The notes below the pieces were generated by a model. It worked only from the letters and a program-made list of their open reading frames with translations, had not been told where the DNA came from and made no database searches. Positions 1 to 10,290 of a stretch of DNA of 64,000 nucleotides are shown here, piece after piece. The translations under genes and the position numbers were made by a program. Positions within the stretch are counted from its first letter, which is position 1, and each line of letters opens with the position of its first letter. Source of the stretch: Adiantum capillus-veneris (taxonomy: Eukaryota > Streptophyta > Polypodiopsida > Polypodiales > Pteridaceae); contig CM043959.1 in the NCBI GenBank assembly GCA_014529385.2, positions 48,985,928 through 49,049,927 on the forward strand, in the 5' to 3' direction.

Positions 1-61
1 AGATATGAGAGGTAGGCTCATTACCATGTGCTCTTCCTCTTCAATTCTAACTTCAACGCGA

Positions 62-1621
62 TGACCGGAGCAAAGCGAACCCCGAACCCCGACGGCCTCT
101 AAAACACCGGGGACCGAATGGCGCGCCTCGAGCCTGTCATGGTAAAGCAAACAGGGGGGCACCACCTAGCTTCAGCGGCTAGGACGCAAACAACACACCA
201 CCATAACAAAGTTTTCATCCAAGAGAGATGGATGCTTGGGAGTAATGATGAAAAGGAAAGGGAATGAGATCAAGTGACAGAGAGAGAAAGAGAGAGAGAG
301 TGAGGGAGGGGGTATAGCGGCTTAGTACTTAGGTATCACAAAAGGATGGTGAATCCGCACACCCTTCACACATACACAAGCTCACTCCAAAACACAAAAC
401 TAGGTGGCGATTCCGCACACCTCACATGGGCAAAACATTGCAAGAAAACATACTCACAAAACCTCAAGCTTTATTTAGAGAATTAGGCGATGAAATGGGG
501 AGCATAGGGTAGGGAAATGAGAAGGGAGAGAGTGGTAGAGCACATGGCGGATAGGTGGGAGTTGATGGCGAAGACTCGCACGAGGATTATGGTCATCATC
601 CTTCATTTAGTTGCCCTTCATCTTCCATAGCCAAGGGTGTAGAGGTCATGCTCAAGACAAGCATGGTGATTGCGGTGATGGTGATGGTGTGGGTGTGTGT
701 GTGTGTGTGCACTAGGCACACACAGTGCATAGTGTGTTCTTTGGTGATGTTCTCTGTTTTTGTGTGATGGTGACCCCTCTTTATATAGGGGAGGAGGGGG
801 GAGAAATTCTAGAATTTAGAAATGAAGAAATCATTATCTACATAGGCCATGTGACTGTGGGCCCCACTTGTCTCGCTGTGTGTATATGTGCCAGAACAGC
901 AGTCTCATGAGAGAGAGACTAAGAGAGAGAGATGGGTTGATGAAAAAAAGTGAGAGGTGACATGGAGAATAAAGTAATTACAAGAGGGGAGAGAGAGGAG
1001 TGTGTTCAGAGGTGAATCTGTGTGCAGATGTGTGTGAACACAAGAAAAATCAGGTAACCACCGGGTGGGGATGGGTCTGTGGGCACCTTTTTTAGTGAAA
1101 TTGAGTGTGTGTGAGTGTGGGGGAGGTTATTTAGCTACAAGACAAGAGACATGGCGCCCTTTAGAGAGAGGGGGGGGTATTTGGGTCATGGGATATGATA
1201 GGAGAGAGAAAGGGGGGGTGGGGTATACTATTTTGGAAGATAGGGTAAGTTGCATGTGAGTTAGGGTGCATTATTGGTGAGTTAGAATGCATTATTGGTG
1301 AGAGGTGGGGTAGCTTGAGGGGAGAGAGAAAGGAGAAAGGACAAGGGGAAGAGAGAGGGGGTTGACCTTTTGAGTGGAGGAGAGGAAAAGGGACACCCGG
1401 CGGGGCAACAGTGAAGAAAAAGGAGGCAAGGTGGGGATGGGCTGCCCCGCAGGCATGAGGTGGCCTATTTTACCTTTCTCATATATTTACATAATCATAC
1501 TTTATTTTTTTCTTACTTTTTTCCAATGTCTTTTATCACTCCCTCCATAAGAAGGGGTTTTCATGGGGTGGGGACGAGAGAAGAGGGGTATGGGAGCTTG
1601 GCTTGTGAAAAGCCCCCATCA
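62..1621 (-). repeat. TE-A 3' LTR (left copy)
   Basis: Direct repeat of 10589-12067, TG start and CA end. It holds GA-rich and GT-rich dinucleotide tracts. A segment of about 100 bp (roughly 331-437) is absent from the right copy. A minus-strand TATA-like motif (rc of 779-787) lies in the middle. The inner edge abuts the polypurine tract. Confidence 0.9.
779..787 (-). promoter_or_regulatory. TATA-like box in TE-A left LTR
   Basis: The minus strand reads ctatataaag. The same motif recurs in the right LTR at 11243-11251. A TATA box in the LTR is expected for the element's own Pol II promoter; activity is inferred only. Confidence 0.5.
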
Positions 1622-1640
1622 TTAGCCCTCCCCTTTTGGC
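1622..1640 (-). other. TE-A polypurine tract
   Basis: Read on the minus strand, this is an A/G-rich run (aaaaggggagggctaa) touching the start of the 3' LTR. That is the position and composition expected of the plus-strand DNA priming site. Family knowledge plus position support the call. Confidence 0.7.
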
Positions 1641-1649
1641 TAGAGGCAT

Positions 1650-3443
1650 TCATGTCTCTAGCTCATCTTTTTGATCATTATCGTCGGAGGTGGCGGCTGA
1701 TGGTGTGTCCTCATCTGGAATGTCAATTGGTGGAGCCTGGTCAAATCGAAGAAAATAAGGTTTAAGTCGCCAACCATTTACCCTGGTTTTATGAAGTTTT
1801 CCATCAGCCTCCATAAGCTGGTAGCTTCCATTGGCATACTTTTTCCTGACGATGAAAGGACCTTCCCATCGGAGTAGGAGTTTCTTATCCTTGCGCGTGT
1901 CGAAGCGATTGTCGTAGCGGAGCACCAACATTCCTTTCTTCAATTCTTTTTTCCGGAGATGCTCGTTAAAGCTAAGCCGTCTATGCTCTGCTTGTGCTGC
2001 ATAATAATTTATTGCTTCTTCTCTGTCCAACTCCAGTCTTTCCAAGTTGATGATGTGATCTCTCAAATGCATGTTGGGCTGTTGAAGCTGGCTTGCCATT
2101 ACTCTGAGACTTTGTAGTTGCACTTCAATGGGCAAGATTGCTTCCTTACCAAATACTAGATGATACGGTGTGAATCCCAAGGATGTACGAAATGAAGTTC
2201 TGTAGGCCCATAAAGCTGGTAGTAGATACTTATCCCACTCTCCAGGATGATTGTTTACCTTCTTGGTAATAATTTTAGAAACCATTCCATTTACCTTTTC
2301 AACTAGGCCATTACATTGAGGGTAATATGGTGAAGAGTGCCTCCTTGTAATGCCCAGTTTCTGCATTAATTCTCCTACCAAGTATGCTCTGAAACCTGGC
2401 CCTCTATCAGAGATGATCTCTAAAGGTGTGCCAAACCTACAGCATATGTGCTCGTAGATAAATTTAGCTACCTCTACCGCTGTGATTCTAGTGGTGGTTG
2501 TAGCCTCTGCCCATCTAGTCATGTAGTCGACCCCCATGATAATGTAGAATTTTCCTGAGTTGGCCCTAGGTAATGGCCCAATGGCATCGATACCCCATTT
2601 TTCAAATGGGCCATATGAGAGAATAGGTGTCTGTGGTTCAGGCATAAGTGACCTAGTGCCGGCCTTTTGACACAACTTACACGTTTTGCACCAATGGTGT
2701 ACATCACGGTTGAGGCTAGGCCATATGAAGCCTGCCTGCAAGATTTTCCTACTTGTTATGTCTAGGGCAAAGTGACCACCACAAACCCCGTCGTGACAGC
2801 TAGTAATTACTCCCGTGATTTCGTGAGAGAGAGGGACCTTCCTAAGTATTTGGTCCTTACCCTTACAGTACAAACCATCGTTGATGAGTCGATACCTTGT
2901 GGCCTTCCGCGTCCGCCATTGCTTCTGTCCCTTTGTTAAATCTGATGGGCATTCCCCTGTTTCCAAAAAATGCATGATGTCAGGCAAGGCATCACTGCCT
3001 TGAAATAGAGGGAGCTTTAGTTTTATTGCTCCAACCACCACTTCCTGTAGTCTTTCACTTGCTAGGGCATCTGCTTCTTGGTTTTGAGCCCTTGGGATAT
3101 GGTGTATTTGAACTTCTTCAAACTTACCCAACAAGGTTTTTACACCACTTAAGTGAGTCCTTAAACTAGGATTCTTGCATGTCCATGCTCCATTTACTTG
3201 GCTTACCAAGAGTAGAGCATCCCCAAATACATTAAGGCGTTGTACACCTTGCGAGACGCACCATTGTAGACCCTTGGTTAGTGCTGCATACTCAGCTCCA
3301 TTGTTAGAATGTGAATCTAACAATTGGACCAACGAAAATATCTTTGTCCCTTTGTCATCAAAGACCACTATGCCTGCAGCTGCTTTATCGGACACTCGCT
3401 TGTAGGCTCCATCAAAGTAGAGAGAGTATGCTCCTTCTAACAT
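1650..3443 (-). CDS. TE-A pol C-terminal part: archaeal-type RNase H plus integrase
   Basis: An open frame of 597 codons. Residues about 1-130 are the second, archaeal-type RNase H of Tat elements, which degrades RNA in the RNA-DNA hybrid; FDGAYKR, NNGAEYAAL, VFGDALLL and QEADALA carry its acidic residues. Integrase follows. The zinc finger is visible as HDGVCGGH and CKTCKLC, then the catalytic acids in WGIDAIGPLP, IISDRGPGF and GLVEKVNG, all present. A C-terminal WEGPF motif marks the GPY/F module; no chromodomain is seen. The frame continues upstream past a TAA at 3483-3485, so this was the tail of one pol polyprotein. The first Met is simply the first start after that stop. Sequence matches TE-H pol closely throughout. 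Confidence 0.9.
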   Translation of the reverse strand: MLEGAYSLYFDGAYKRVSDKAAAGIVVFDDKGTKIFSLVQLLDSHSNNGAEYAALTKGLQWCVSQGVQRLNVFGDALLLVSQVNGAWTCKNPSLRTHLSGVKTLLGKFEEVQIHHIPRAQNQEADALASERLQEVVVGAIKLKLPLFQGSDALPDIMHFLETGECPSDLTKGQKQWRTRKATRYRLINDGLYCKGKDQILRKVPLSHEITGVITSCHDGVCGGHFALDITSRKILQAGFIWPSLNRDVHHWCKTCKLCQKAGTRSLMPEPQTPILSYGPFEKWGIDAIGPLPRANSGKFYIIMGVDYMTRWAEATTTTRITAVEVAKFIYEHICCRFGTPLEIISDRGPGFRAYLVGELMQKLGITRRHSSPYYPQCNGLVEKVNGMVSKIITKKVNNHPGEWDKYLLPALWAYRTSFRTSLGFTPYHLVFGKEAILPIEVQLQSLRVMASQLQQPNMHLRDHIINLERLELDREEAINYYAAQAEHRRLSFNEHLRKKELKKGMLVLRYDNRFDTRKDKKLLLRWEGPFIVRKKYANGSYQLMEADGKLHKTRVNGWRLKPYFLRFDQAPPIDIPDEDTPSAATSDDNDQKDELET

Positions 3444-3482
3444 CGGTGGTAATGGAGGTAATCGGACTTCTCCTTCCTTAGA

Positions 3483-5231
3483 TTACTTCTCCTTCCCTTC
3501 AAAGACTTGGTAGGTCATGAGTCCCCCCAAACTTGCCCTTGTCGTGCTTTCTACCTGTACCATGTAGTCAAACTCTTGCAGACAAACTAGCCATTTAGTA
3601 ATTCTAGCAGACACATCCATGTGTTGTACAACATAGGGAAATATTTCATCCGTGGTTAGAATCACAAATTGCTTAGGCAGCAAATATGACCTAAACTTTG
3701 TAGTTGCAAATCTAAGAGCTAGGACTAAGTGTTCCACATGGGTGAAACCTTTCTCTCCTGCTGTCATCATTCAACTAGAGAAGTAGATTGGCCTCATGAA
3801 AGATGTCACCGTATCCTTTTGGAGTAGCACAGCCCCCAATGAGTCATCACCAACACTTGAGGTGACATAGAATTTTTCATCCCACTTAGGTGGTGAGATA
3901 GTTGGTAGAGTGGCTAAGACCTCCTTTACCTTGTTGTAGTGATGTTCGCTTTCCTCGTCCCAAGTGAAAGTTGATCTTTGAGTGAGTTGTTGCAGTGGTA
4001 GAACAAGTTGTGATAGTAGATGTATGAATCTACTTAAGTACCTCACCTTCTGTAGAAAAGAGACCAGTTGACGTGCGGTCGTTGGTGAAGGTAGGGCAAT
4101 GAGTGCGGACACCTTACTTGGGTCAGCGTTGATACCTCTTGCTGAAATTTCATGGCCTAGTAGAATGACTTTACTCTCCCCAATGTGACATTTATCCACA
4201 TTTAATTGCCCACCTAGGCTTTGCAACCTGGCCAAACCTTCAGTTACCTTTTCTAAATGTGAAATACGGGAGCTATATATACAAAAATCATCAATGAACA
4301 CTCTTATGGATGTTCCAAAGAACGGTTGAAAAACATATGTGACATATCTTTGGAATGTGGCAGGTGCATTTGTGAGACCAAATGGCATAACCCTGTATGC
4401 AAAACAACCCCATGGCGTGATAAAAGTGGTTTTTAGCTGATCTTCCAAGGCTATGCATATTTGAAAGTATCCTGAATAACCATCACAGACGGTATAGCAT
4501 TCAAAACCCGCTACTTCATTCAGAATTTCATCCAAGAAAGGGAGAGGAAAGTGGTCTCTCTTTGTAGCTGCATTTAGTGGTTTGTAGTCAACACAGACCC
4601 TCCACTTACCATTCTTTTTAGGCGTCACCACTACGGGTGACACCCATTCTGACTTTTCTATAGGATAGATGAATCCCGCCTCCAGCAGTTTCCTTACCTC
4701 GGCCAAGAGTGCCTTTTCTTGTATGACCCCCAGTTATCGTAGCTTTTGCACAACTGGTTTTACCCCTTCCTTCAGCTTAATATGATGTTCCACCACAGTA
4801 ATGCCTGTGATTCTTTCATAGTTGTCAATGAACAGGTTAGGAAATCCCATCAACATTTGCAAAAAACTATCTTTCTCCTCAAGTTTTAATTCCGTAGACA
4901 AGATACCCTTCAACCTACTTCCTCCTAGGCCAGGTGATTTTCTCTCCTCTTCATTGGGTTGCCCTTTTGGTGATGGATCACCAGTTGTGCTTACCCTTTG
5001 TGGATCCTTCATAATGATACCCATCATATCAATGGAACTATCACTTTCGTCGGTGGATGTGGTCTCCTCCTCAGAACTGGAAGATTCGCTAGTGGTTTCA
5101 TGTGCCGATGTTTCCAGATTCATTTCCTTCTGCTTGCCAATCCTCATGTCGTAGTAGATTGTCTCCCCTTTCTTACCGGTCATGCGTAGAAGGCCAGTAC
5201 CCCAGTCTTGTTTTGCCTTACCATGGCTCAA
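3483..5231 (-). pseudogene. TE-A pol N-terminal part: protease tail, reverse transcriptase, degenerate RNase H
   Basis: Three open stretches in one frame, separated by a TAA at 4734-4736 and a TGA at 3771-3773. The first is the acidic Ser/Glu-rich linker after protease. The second is reverse transcriptase, with WVSPVVVTPKKNG, LPFLDEIL, PFGLTNAPATFQ and the active site FIDDF. The third is the original RNase H, whose metal ligands are poorly kept (LTTDEIF where a D-H pair is usual), as expected when a second RNase H follows. At 3771 the codon aligned with TE-H CGA is TGA, a typical methyl-CpG decay. The start at 5231 is only the frame edge after the gag-protease deletion. Confidence 0.88.
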
Positions 5232-5326
5232 GAAATTACAAACCTCTTTTTTCTTTTTTTCTTTTTTTTTACATTACATTAACAGTGCGGCTCATAGTAG
5301 CTTTTTTACAAGGGTGGGTGGATAGG
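5232..5326 (-). other. TE-A gag-protease deletion junction
   Basis: Between the ORFc stop and the start of the pol frame there is only a short A-rich stretch on the minus strand. In TE-H the same interval holds gag, the zinc knuckle and protease. The sequence shows the absence; deletion rather than an ancestral state is inferred. Confidence 0.65.
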
Positions 5327-5542
5327 TTAAAACAAGATAAAGATAGAAACATTAAAGGAATGATGGTAATCTAATATGGGGAGAATGATAGGGTTCGGGG
5401 AATTGAGGATTTCTCCTAGTACCGCCGCACCGAATAGGTGTACAATCTTCTGTTGGTAGAAGACTTTCCTATCTACATAGATATTCACATGCATATGCTG
5501 CAAGAATCTGAACGGGAATGCCGTTGGCCCATTTTCCATCAT
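5327..5542 (-). CDS. TE-A ORFc, conserved small protein of unknown function
   Basis: A 71-codon frame with an ATG start. It shares an ordered motif set with ORFs in TE-B and TE-H: DRKVFYQQ, a FG-x3-LGEI segment, NPIILPI, and a hydrophobic end FNVSIFILF. I do not recognise the family. No signal peptide, zinc knuckle or obvious membrane helix is visible; the C-terminus is a short hydrophobic strand-like stretch. In TE-A and TE-H it follows the ORFb-type region and in TE-B and TE-H it precedes gag, so it belongs to the pre-gag leader coding block of this lineage. Divergence between copies with the motif preserved suggests it was once translated. Confidence 0.7.
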   Translation of the reverse strand: MMENGPTAFPFRFLQHMHVNIYVDRKVFYQQKIVHLFGAAVLGEILNSPNPIILPILDYHHSFNVSIFILF

Positions 5543-5564
5543 GCACAGAGGATGAAATACTTAC

Positions 5565-6087
5565 TTATACTCTTATCGTGCCAGTGTTGATGAGTCGGCA
5601 CATCCACAAGAGGTCGTCGCCTTTCATGGGCTCTACCTTTCCTTCGTTGCTCAGCACGTATGGGGTGATGGCGACGCGTCTAACCACTCCCAGCCTCTTG
5701 GCTAACAACAATTGCAGGTAATTTCCGTAGTCGGCATGTTGCATGAATTCTACTCCATTCAGTTGCAACTCGTCCCCAGCCCACTGGGTTGGTAGAGAGC
5801 TTCTTCAGGATAAGTTGTACAGGGAGAGGAGGAAGATCCTCCACTCTCTTTCCAAAACAGCGAGAGCAGTAGCCGAACCACTCTTCTCTATGACATGGGA
5901 ATCTTCTTACCACTTCTTCTTCCGGATTGTCGAAGTGGATTGGTAGCACTCGCATGCGTCGTGCAAATCGGTAGGCGACCTTTCGCCGCTTAGCTTTGGA
6001 TGACCTCCTCTTTGGAAAACTGGGTACAACCCGGATTTCTGAGCTTGAAGCACTTGCTTGGCCAGATGCTTCTCCCTTCGGGGTCAT
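5565..6087 (-). pseudogene. TE-A ORFb remnants, left of the TE-B insertion
   Basis: Two overlapping frames. One (5680-6087) is basic and Ser-rich near its start, then has a Cys-containing stretch. The other (5565-5768) aligns with TE-H 58108-58483: LGVVRRVAITPYVL matches LIQVVRLTTYLITPVY, and DDLLWM matches DNLVLWY. The frame change and the stop codons met on rejoining across TE-B show it is broken. Function is unknown; its place between ORFa and ORFc is the same as in TE-H. Confidence 0.55.
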
Positions 6088-6091
6088 GTGT

Positions 6092-8091
6092 TGAGTAGCG
6101 TTAAATGGTAACCTTGCATTTGCACTACATTTCTACTTAAATGTATATATTTTTTATCAAAGTTTTAACCTAGTGTTCATTCTCTCTTTCCGTAATAGCC
6201 TTTTTCCATACAAACACCTTACCCCTCTTAGATCTTTATGCATTTACATCATATTTCTCTCTTCATGATAAATGTAAATAGTAAACTTAATTCTACTCTC
6301 CTAGTTTTTTATTGTATATTCTTTTAACTAATTACCTTTACTAATTTAAATAGCTATCTACATCCCATAATTTGTAAATAAATAATTTATGGGCACTTAT
6401 CTTACCGATCTCTTCTCAAGGGTAGGGTTAACCTTGTAGGCCTTCCCTTCCCCACCACTATGTGACCCAAGTCTTGGATCATTTACTTGTGTTGGTCAAC
6501 AAATCTTAAATATAATGTATATCCCCAATAAATCAAACTTTATTGGAGCCCACCTCATTTGTTTAAGGTGGATTCTCTTTTGAAAAAGCATGCTACACCT
6601 TGGATGCATGCTAAAGGGTCCCCTACAAGGAGACTTGGTTCAAAAGGTGTTTTGGATGCATCTTGAACGCCTTAGCTCGTGGGTATACTTGAGGAACACT
6701 CCAAAATCAGCTTAAACACTTTGAGAAGGTCAACTTTGCCTTTTACAACACCCAATTCTGAGTTACAGGCTGAAAGTTATGGTGAAAACAAGGTGCTGCG
6801 GACACTGTTACTGCAGGTCAAAGTTATAATCAGGTAAACCACAAAGGTGAAAAGTTTTCTTGACTTCTCCAACATTCTAAAATACCAATGGGGAGTTAAA
6901 AAACACTTGCATGTGGAGGGGTCGGCTCAAGATGCTTCCAGAGGCACAACAAACAAGATGGGGACACTATGCAGGAGCCACTGGAGGGACATCATGGTGG
7001 GGCCCACATACATTATCAACCCTTATGGAGCCTCCACGAACTAAAAGGCTATTTTTAATGAAAAAATAAATCCCTTATTTTCATAATTGAAGGAATGGTT
7101 AAAAGGGAACCTAACTATGGTTAATTACCTACCCTAGTCAAGTTTAACCTAACCCAAGGTCTTGTACAACTATAAAAAGGCCCTTTGGCAAGCACAAAAA
7201 TACACACACCTACTCCATTGCTGCAAATAAGCTCCTCTAAGGTTAGGTAAGCCCTAATCTCTCTCTCCTCTTGTCTCTCTATCCATTTCCTAAGCTCGCT
7301 ATCATAAGCGGCACCATAGAGAGAGCATCAATATGCTATTGCTACCATTCTCTTGCAAACATTTCTCTTATCATACTTATCCCTAAATAAGGATTGTAGA
7401 TTCTATATGAGAGCAAGGATATCAAGTTCAATGATCCATCTCATGGTTTGATCAACAAATTGTTGCAATTGGGGTGTCGTCGTCACACTTTTGCTCTAAA
7501 CGCATGTAAAATTGGTAAGCCTATCTTGGCAGCTTCTCATATTTTGTGCTCATTGGGTTGCTTGTTTGTTGAGAAAGTTTTTTGTGCACCATGGTGTCTA
7601 TTTGCTTGGCTTCTCTCCTTATGTTGTGTGTAAGTAAGTCTTGGGGCTGCATAGATGGAGAAGAGCTCTCTATGCATGCCGCCTTATGTGTGCAAGTAGT
7701 CTCTTCTTTTGGGAAAGGAAAGGAGTTGTCAAGTATTTGTGCATTATGGTGTTTTGAGTTTTGCGGTTTAGTGCTTGCTTTTCTTAGAAGTATATGAGCA
7801 CTAATATGGTGAAGGTCAATCTTTGCATGTGAGTTTGTGCAGTGTTCAAAGGGATTGCTTAAGGAGTGTGTGTTGAATGGTTGAAGGGCATTTTGTGTTG
7901 AAGCACATAAGGAAGGTGTGAGTGTGTGTGTGTGTGTGTGTGTGTTTGTGTTGTATATGGTTTGTTTTGGTTTCCTTCTTTCTCCATAAAAGAGGGTGGT
8001 GCCCCTAAGAAATATGCGTGTGTAGGGTCTCACGGAGTGGTTGTCTGGTGGGAGCCTTGAGTTGAGCCCCATTTCAAAAACTCCGCTCTCA
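6092..8091 (+). repeat. TE-B 5' LTR
   Basis: Full-length LTR: TG start, CA end, TATA-like box at 7171, a GT microsatellite near 7920-7944, and a primer site 7 bp after its end. Its last 213 bp are repeated at 9882-10084. Confidence 0.82.
7171..7180 (+). promoter_or_regulatory. TATA box in TE-B LTR
   Basis: tataaaaagg about 920 bp before the LTR end, followed by a pyrimidine-rich leader. It is a good match to a plant TATA box, but activity is not known. Confidence 0.55.
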
Positions 8092-8097
8092 TAAAAG

Positions 8098-8115
8098 TGG
8101 TGCCCCCGCGGAGGA
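8098..8115 (+). other. TE-B primer binding site
   Basis: TGG followed by TGCCCCCGCGGAGGA just inside the LTR. It resembles the sites of TE-A, TE-D and TE-H (TGG-Y-GCCCCC core), so the same primer tRNA is likely for all four. The tRNA is not identified here. Confidence 0.7.
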
Positions 8116-8143
8116 ACTTTCCTAATTGCCTTCTATTCTCCTC

Positions 8144-8356
8144 ATGAACAATAGAGTTGCACCATATGCTTTTCATTTTTCACAACAGATCAGAATTAAC
8201 ATTTGTGTAGATCGCAAAATTTTTTACCAACAACACATTGTTTTTATGTTTGGAGCAGAAAGACTTGGTGAAATCTTGGCATCTCCAAATCCCATCATTC
8301 TTCCATTCATTAATTATGATGATTCATTTGATGTCCATGTTTTTATTTTGTTTTGA
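8144..8356 (+). CDS. TE-B ORFc, first copy
   Basis: A 70-aa frame using the ATG at 8144, starting about 30 bp after the primer site. It shows the full ORFc motif: VDRKIFYQQ, FGAERLGEI, NPIILPFINY, SFDVHVFILF. It is closer to TE-A ORFc than to its own neighbour at 8440. ORFa and ORFb are absent from TE-B, so ORFc is the first product here. Function is unknown. Confidence 0.72.
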   Translation: MNNRVAPYAFHFSQQIRINICVDRKIFYQQHIVFMFGAERLGEILASPNPIILPFINYDDSFDVHVFILF

Positions 8357-8439
8357 GGCAGGGACAAGAGGCGCTTAGATAGCGATCCACTCAAAGGAAA
8401 CTTTCTTCAAGAGAAAGAAAAAGGAGAACACATTGTCAC

Positions 8440-8652
8440 ATGAACCAACTTGGAGCTCCTTCTCGTTTTACACCCATAGCTCGTCAATCTGTGCACATCA
8501 TAATTGCTACAAAATTTAGATTTCAAGCAACCATTAGGAGAATTTTTGGACCCACTCGCCTTAATGAAATTAATGCCTCAATCAATCCTTTTATTTTGCC
8601 TATGATAAATTATGAACTAACACTTGATGTATATATTTTCATTTTGATGTGA
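8440..8652 (+). CDS. TE-B ORFc, second divergent copy
   Basis: A 70-aa ATG frame, 83 bp after the first copy. The end is well kept (INPFILPMINY, LDVYIFILM) and the middle is recognisable (FGPTRLNEI). The DRK-FYQQ part is changed to ATKFRFQAT. It ends 53 bp before the gag ATG. This looks like a tandem duplication followed by divergence. Function is unknown. Confidence 0.68.
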   Translation: MNQLGAPSRFTPIARQSVHIIIATKFRFQATIRRIFGPTRLNEINASINPFILPMINYELTLDVYIFILM

Positions 8653-8705
8653 TCACTCATCGTAGTCAAAACTTTGTGGTATACAAGCCTCCTTGTATTG
8701 TAAAA

Positions 8706-9887
8706 ATGTCAAGCACTTTTCCTACCTTTCATTCTAAAAATGGTGAGGATGCACAAGAATTTCTGGATAATTTGGAGATGGCACACCTCATCTCTGGGAG
8801 GGATCAAGAAGAGGTAAAGCTGCGTGCTTTTCCACTCGTTCTCAAAGGGGAGGCTAAGGCATGGTACGAGGCCTTGCAACCTCAAAACAAAACCAATTGG
8901 GAGAGGCTACGTGCAATTTTTCTTGCCAAATTTGGGCAAGGAGATACTCCAAAGGGTCTTTGGAATTGTCTACTTCAACATAAACAGGTATTCCTTGAAG
9001 ACTACCCATCTTATGAGGCCGTTTTCCTTAACCTATGGGATAGATGGGAGGCTACCTTACAAAACCAAGGTGGTGCACCAAACTTTCTAAAGAAAGATAG
9101 GTTCATGGCTGGCTTGTATCCAATTTTGAAGACCAAGGTAGAGTTAAAATTCCCATCAACATTTGAGGAAGCACGTGAGGTGGCCATGGTCAAATTCAAG
9201 AAGTTAAATTTTCAAGCACATAGAACAAGGGACCTAAATGAAGTCATTGAGAGGGATTCTTCACCAAGCATGGGAGCACAAGTTAGGGGCTCTCTTGCCC
9301 AAACTTCACAAATAGGGGAAGGATCACAACAAGAGATCTTGCAAAGATTAACTCAACAACTAGAGAGTCTCACCTTGAATCTAGTGCAGGGCCTACCCCA
9401 ACAACGACAACCAAGAGAAGGGAATCGCAATCAACGACGTCAAGCACAAGAGTTGAGATGCTGGAATTGCAACGAAGTTGGTCATGGCATGTATAATTGC
9501 CCTCACCCTCGAAGGATTCCAGGGGACATATACCCTCCTAGACCCCCTCCGCTCATGGTGCAGCAAGAGCATGCTCAAGCCCTGCAAATTCTTTGTCGAC
9601 CACCACCACCTCCAGTGGCAAACATCCCTCCTGTCCCACCAGTGGAGGAAGAGAGGGGAGTAAATGTCATAAAGCTGGAAGAGGAGATAGAGGTGAGCCC
9701 TATACATTTTGATGTTATGCCAGCAGAAAAGCGCACAAGAGCACACAACAAGGATGAAGACACAAGGAATGAAGAGTCAGAACCTGCAAGGAAGGAGAGG
9801 AAGAAAAAGTCAAAGGAGGAGGAAGGAGGCAAGAAGCAGAGGTCAAGGCAAAGGGAGATCGACATCAACGATTTTGTGAAGGGTTGA
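8706..9887 (+). CDS. TE-B gag (capsid and nucleocapsid), truncated
   Basis: An open frame of 393 aa from the ATG at 8706. The capsid begins with FHSKNGEDAQEFLDNLE and includes the retrotransposon gag core (AKAWYEAL, AIFLAKFGQGDTPK, KKDRFMAGLYP). A CCHC zinc knuckle (CWNCNEVGHGMYNC) lies near residues 250-265, followed by a Pro-rich and then a Lys/Glu-rich tail. It would package element RNA into virus-like particles. The natural continuation into protease is lost: the last codons and the stop (ggttga) come from the fused LTR fragment, so the C-terminus is truncated. The frame is otherwise unbroken. Confidence 0.88.
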   Translation: MSSTFPTFHSKNGEDAQEFLDNLEMAHLISGRDQEEVKLRAFPLVLKGEAKAWYEALQPQNKTNWERLRAIFLAKFGQGDTPKGLWNCLLQHKQVFLEDYPSYEAVFLNLWDRWEATLQNQGGAPNFLKKDRFMAGLYPILKTKVELKFPSTFEEAREVAMVKFKKLNFQAHRTRDLNEVIERDSSPSMGAQVRGSLAQTSQIGEGSQQEILQRLTQQLESLTLNLVQGLPQQRQPREGNRNQRRQAQELRCWNCNEVGHGMYNCPHPRRIPGDIYPPRPPPLMVQQEHAQALQILCRPPPPPVANIPPVPPVEEERGVNVIKLEEEIEVSPIHFDVMPAEKRTRAHNKDEDTRNEESEPARKERKKKSKEEEGGKKQRSRQREIDINDFVKG

Positions 9888-10084
9888 AGGGCATTTTGTG
9901 TTGAAGCACATAAGGAAGGTGTGAGTGTGTGTGTGTGTGTGTGTTGTATATAGTTTGTTTTGGTTTCCTTATTTCTCCATAAAAGAGGGTGGTGCCCCTA
10001 AGAAATATGCGTGTGTAGGGTCTCACGGAGTGGTTGTCTGGTGGGAGCCTTGAGTTGAGCCCCATTTCAAAAAATCCTCTCTCA
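9882..10084 (+). repeat. TE-B 3' LTR fragment
   Basis: It matches 7879-8091 with a shorter GT run and ends in the same CTCA. The left edge lies inside the gag frame at ggttgaaggg. That implies a deletion from gag to the middle of the 3' LTR, removing protease, pol and most of the LTR. Confidence 0.8.
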
Positions 10085-10290
10085 GTGTTTCCAGAATGGC
10101 TTATCTTCTCCTTGCCTTTGGCTCGAGCAGCCCCTTTAGGCCACTTTGGAGTTATAACTTTGACTGTAGTTTCTTTAGGGAAAAGAGGTCTCACCGTTTG
10201 CTTCCCTTCCTTGATGTGAATGACTTCTTTGCGACGAATGTCAATGTAGATGACTTCAGCACTTTCGCTGCCTTCGTTGCTGGCACTCAT
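10085..10290 (-). pseudogene. TE-A ORFb start, right of the TE-B insertion
   Basis: Begins with ATG at 10290, inside the end of ORFa and in another frame. Its first residues (MSASNEGS, then IYIDIRRKEV) align with TE-H ORFb (MSATQSEE, then IFSLDIRTGV). A basic stretch rich in Lys/Arg/Ala follows, then the frame is cut by TE-B. Read across the insertion, the frame meets TGA at once, so it is not intact. Function is unknown. Confidence 0.6.

Larger units (their letters stand above)
6092..10084 (+). mobile_element. TE-B: gag-only Ty3/gypsy element nested in TE-A
   Basis: A 2.0 kb LTR at 6092-8091 (TGAG...CTCA), a primer site at 8098, two tandem ORFc copies, gag, then a 203 bp copy of the end of the LTR (9882-10084). 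The four bases gtgt lie outside both ends (6088-6091, 10085-10088). Protease, RT, RNase H and integrase are absent: gag runs straight into the partial 3' LTR. It is on the plus strand, opposite to TE-A, and splits TE-A's leader ORFs. Confidence 0.88.

Noticed and set aside
555-910. Two frames repeated almost identically at 11019-11374
   Set aside because: They are repeated because they lie in the two LTRs of TE-A, not because they are conserved genes.
9865-10084. Extension of the TE-A ORFb frame into TE-B LTR
   Set aside because: The sequence past 10085 belongs to the inserted LTR; the same chimeric peptide also appears at 7521-8072 in the other LTR copy.
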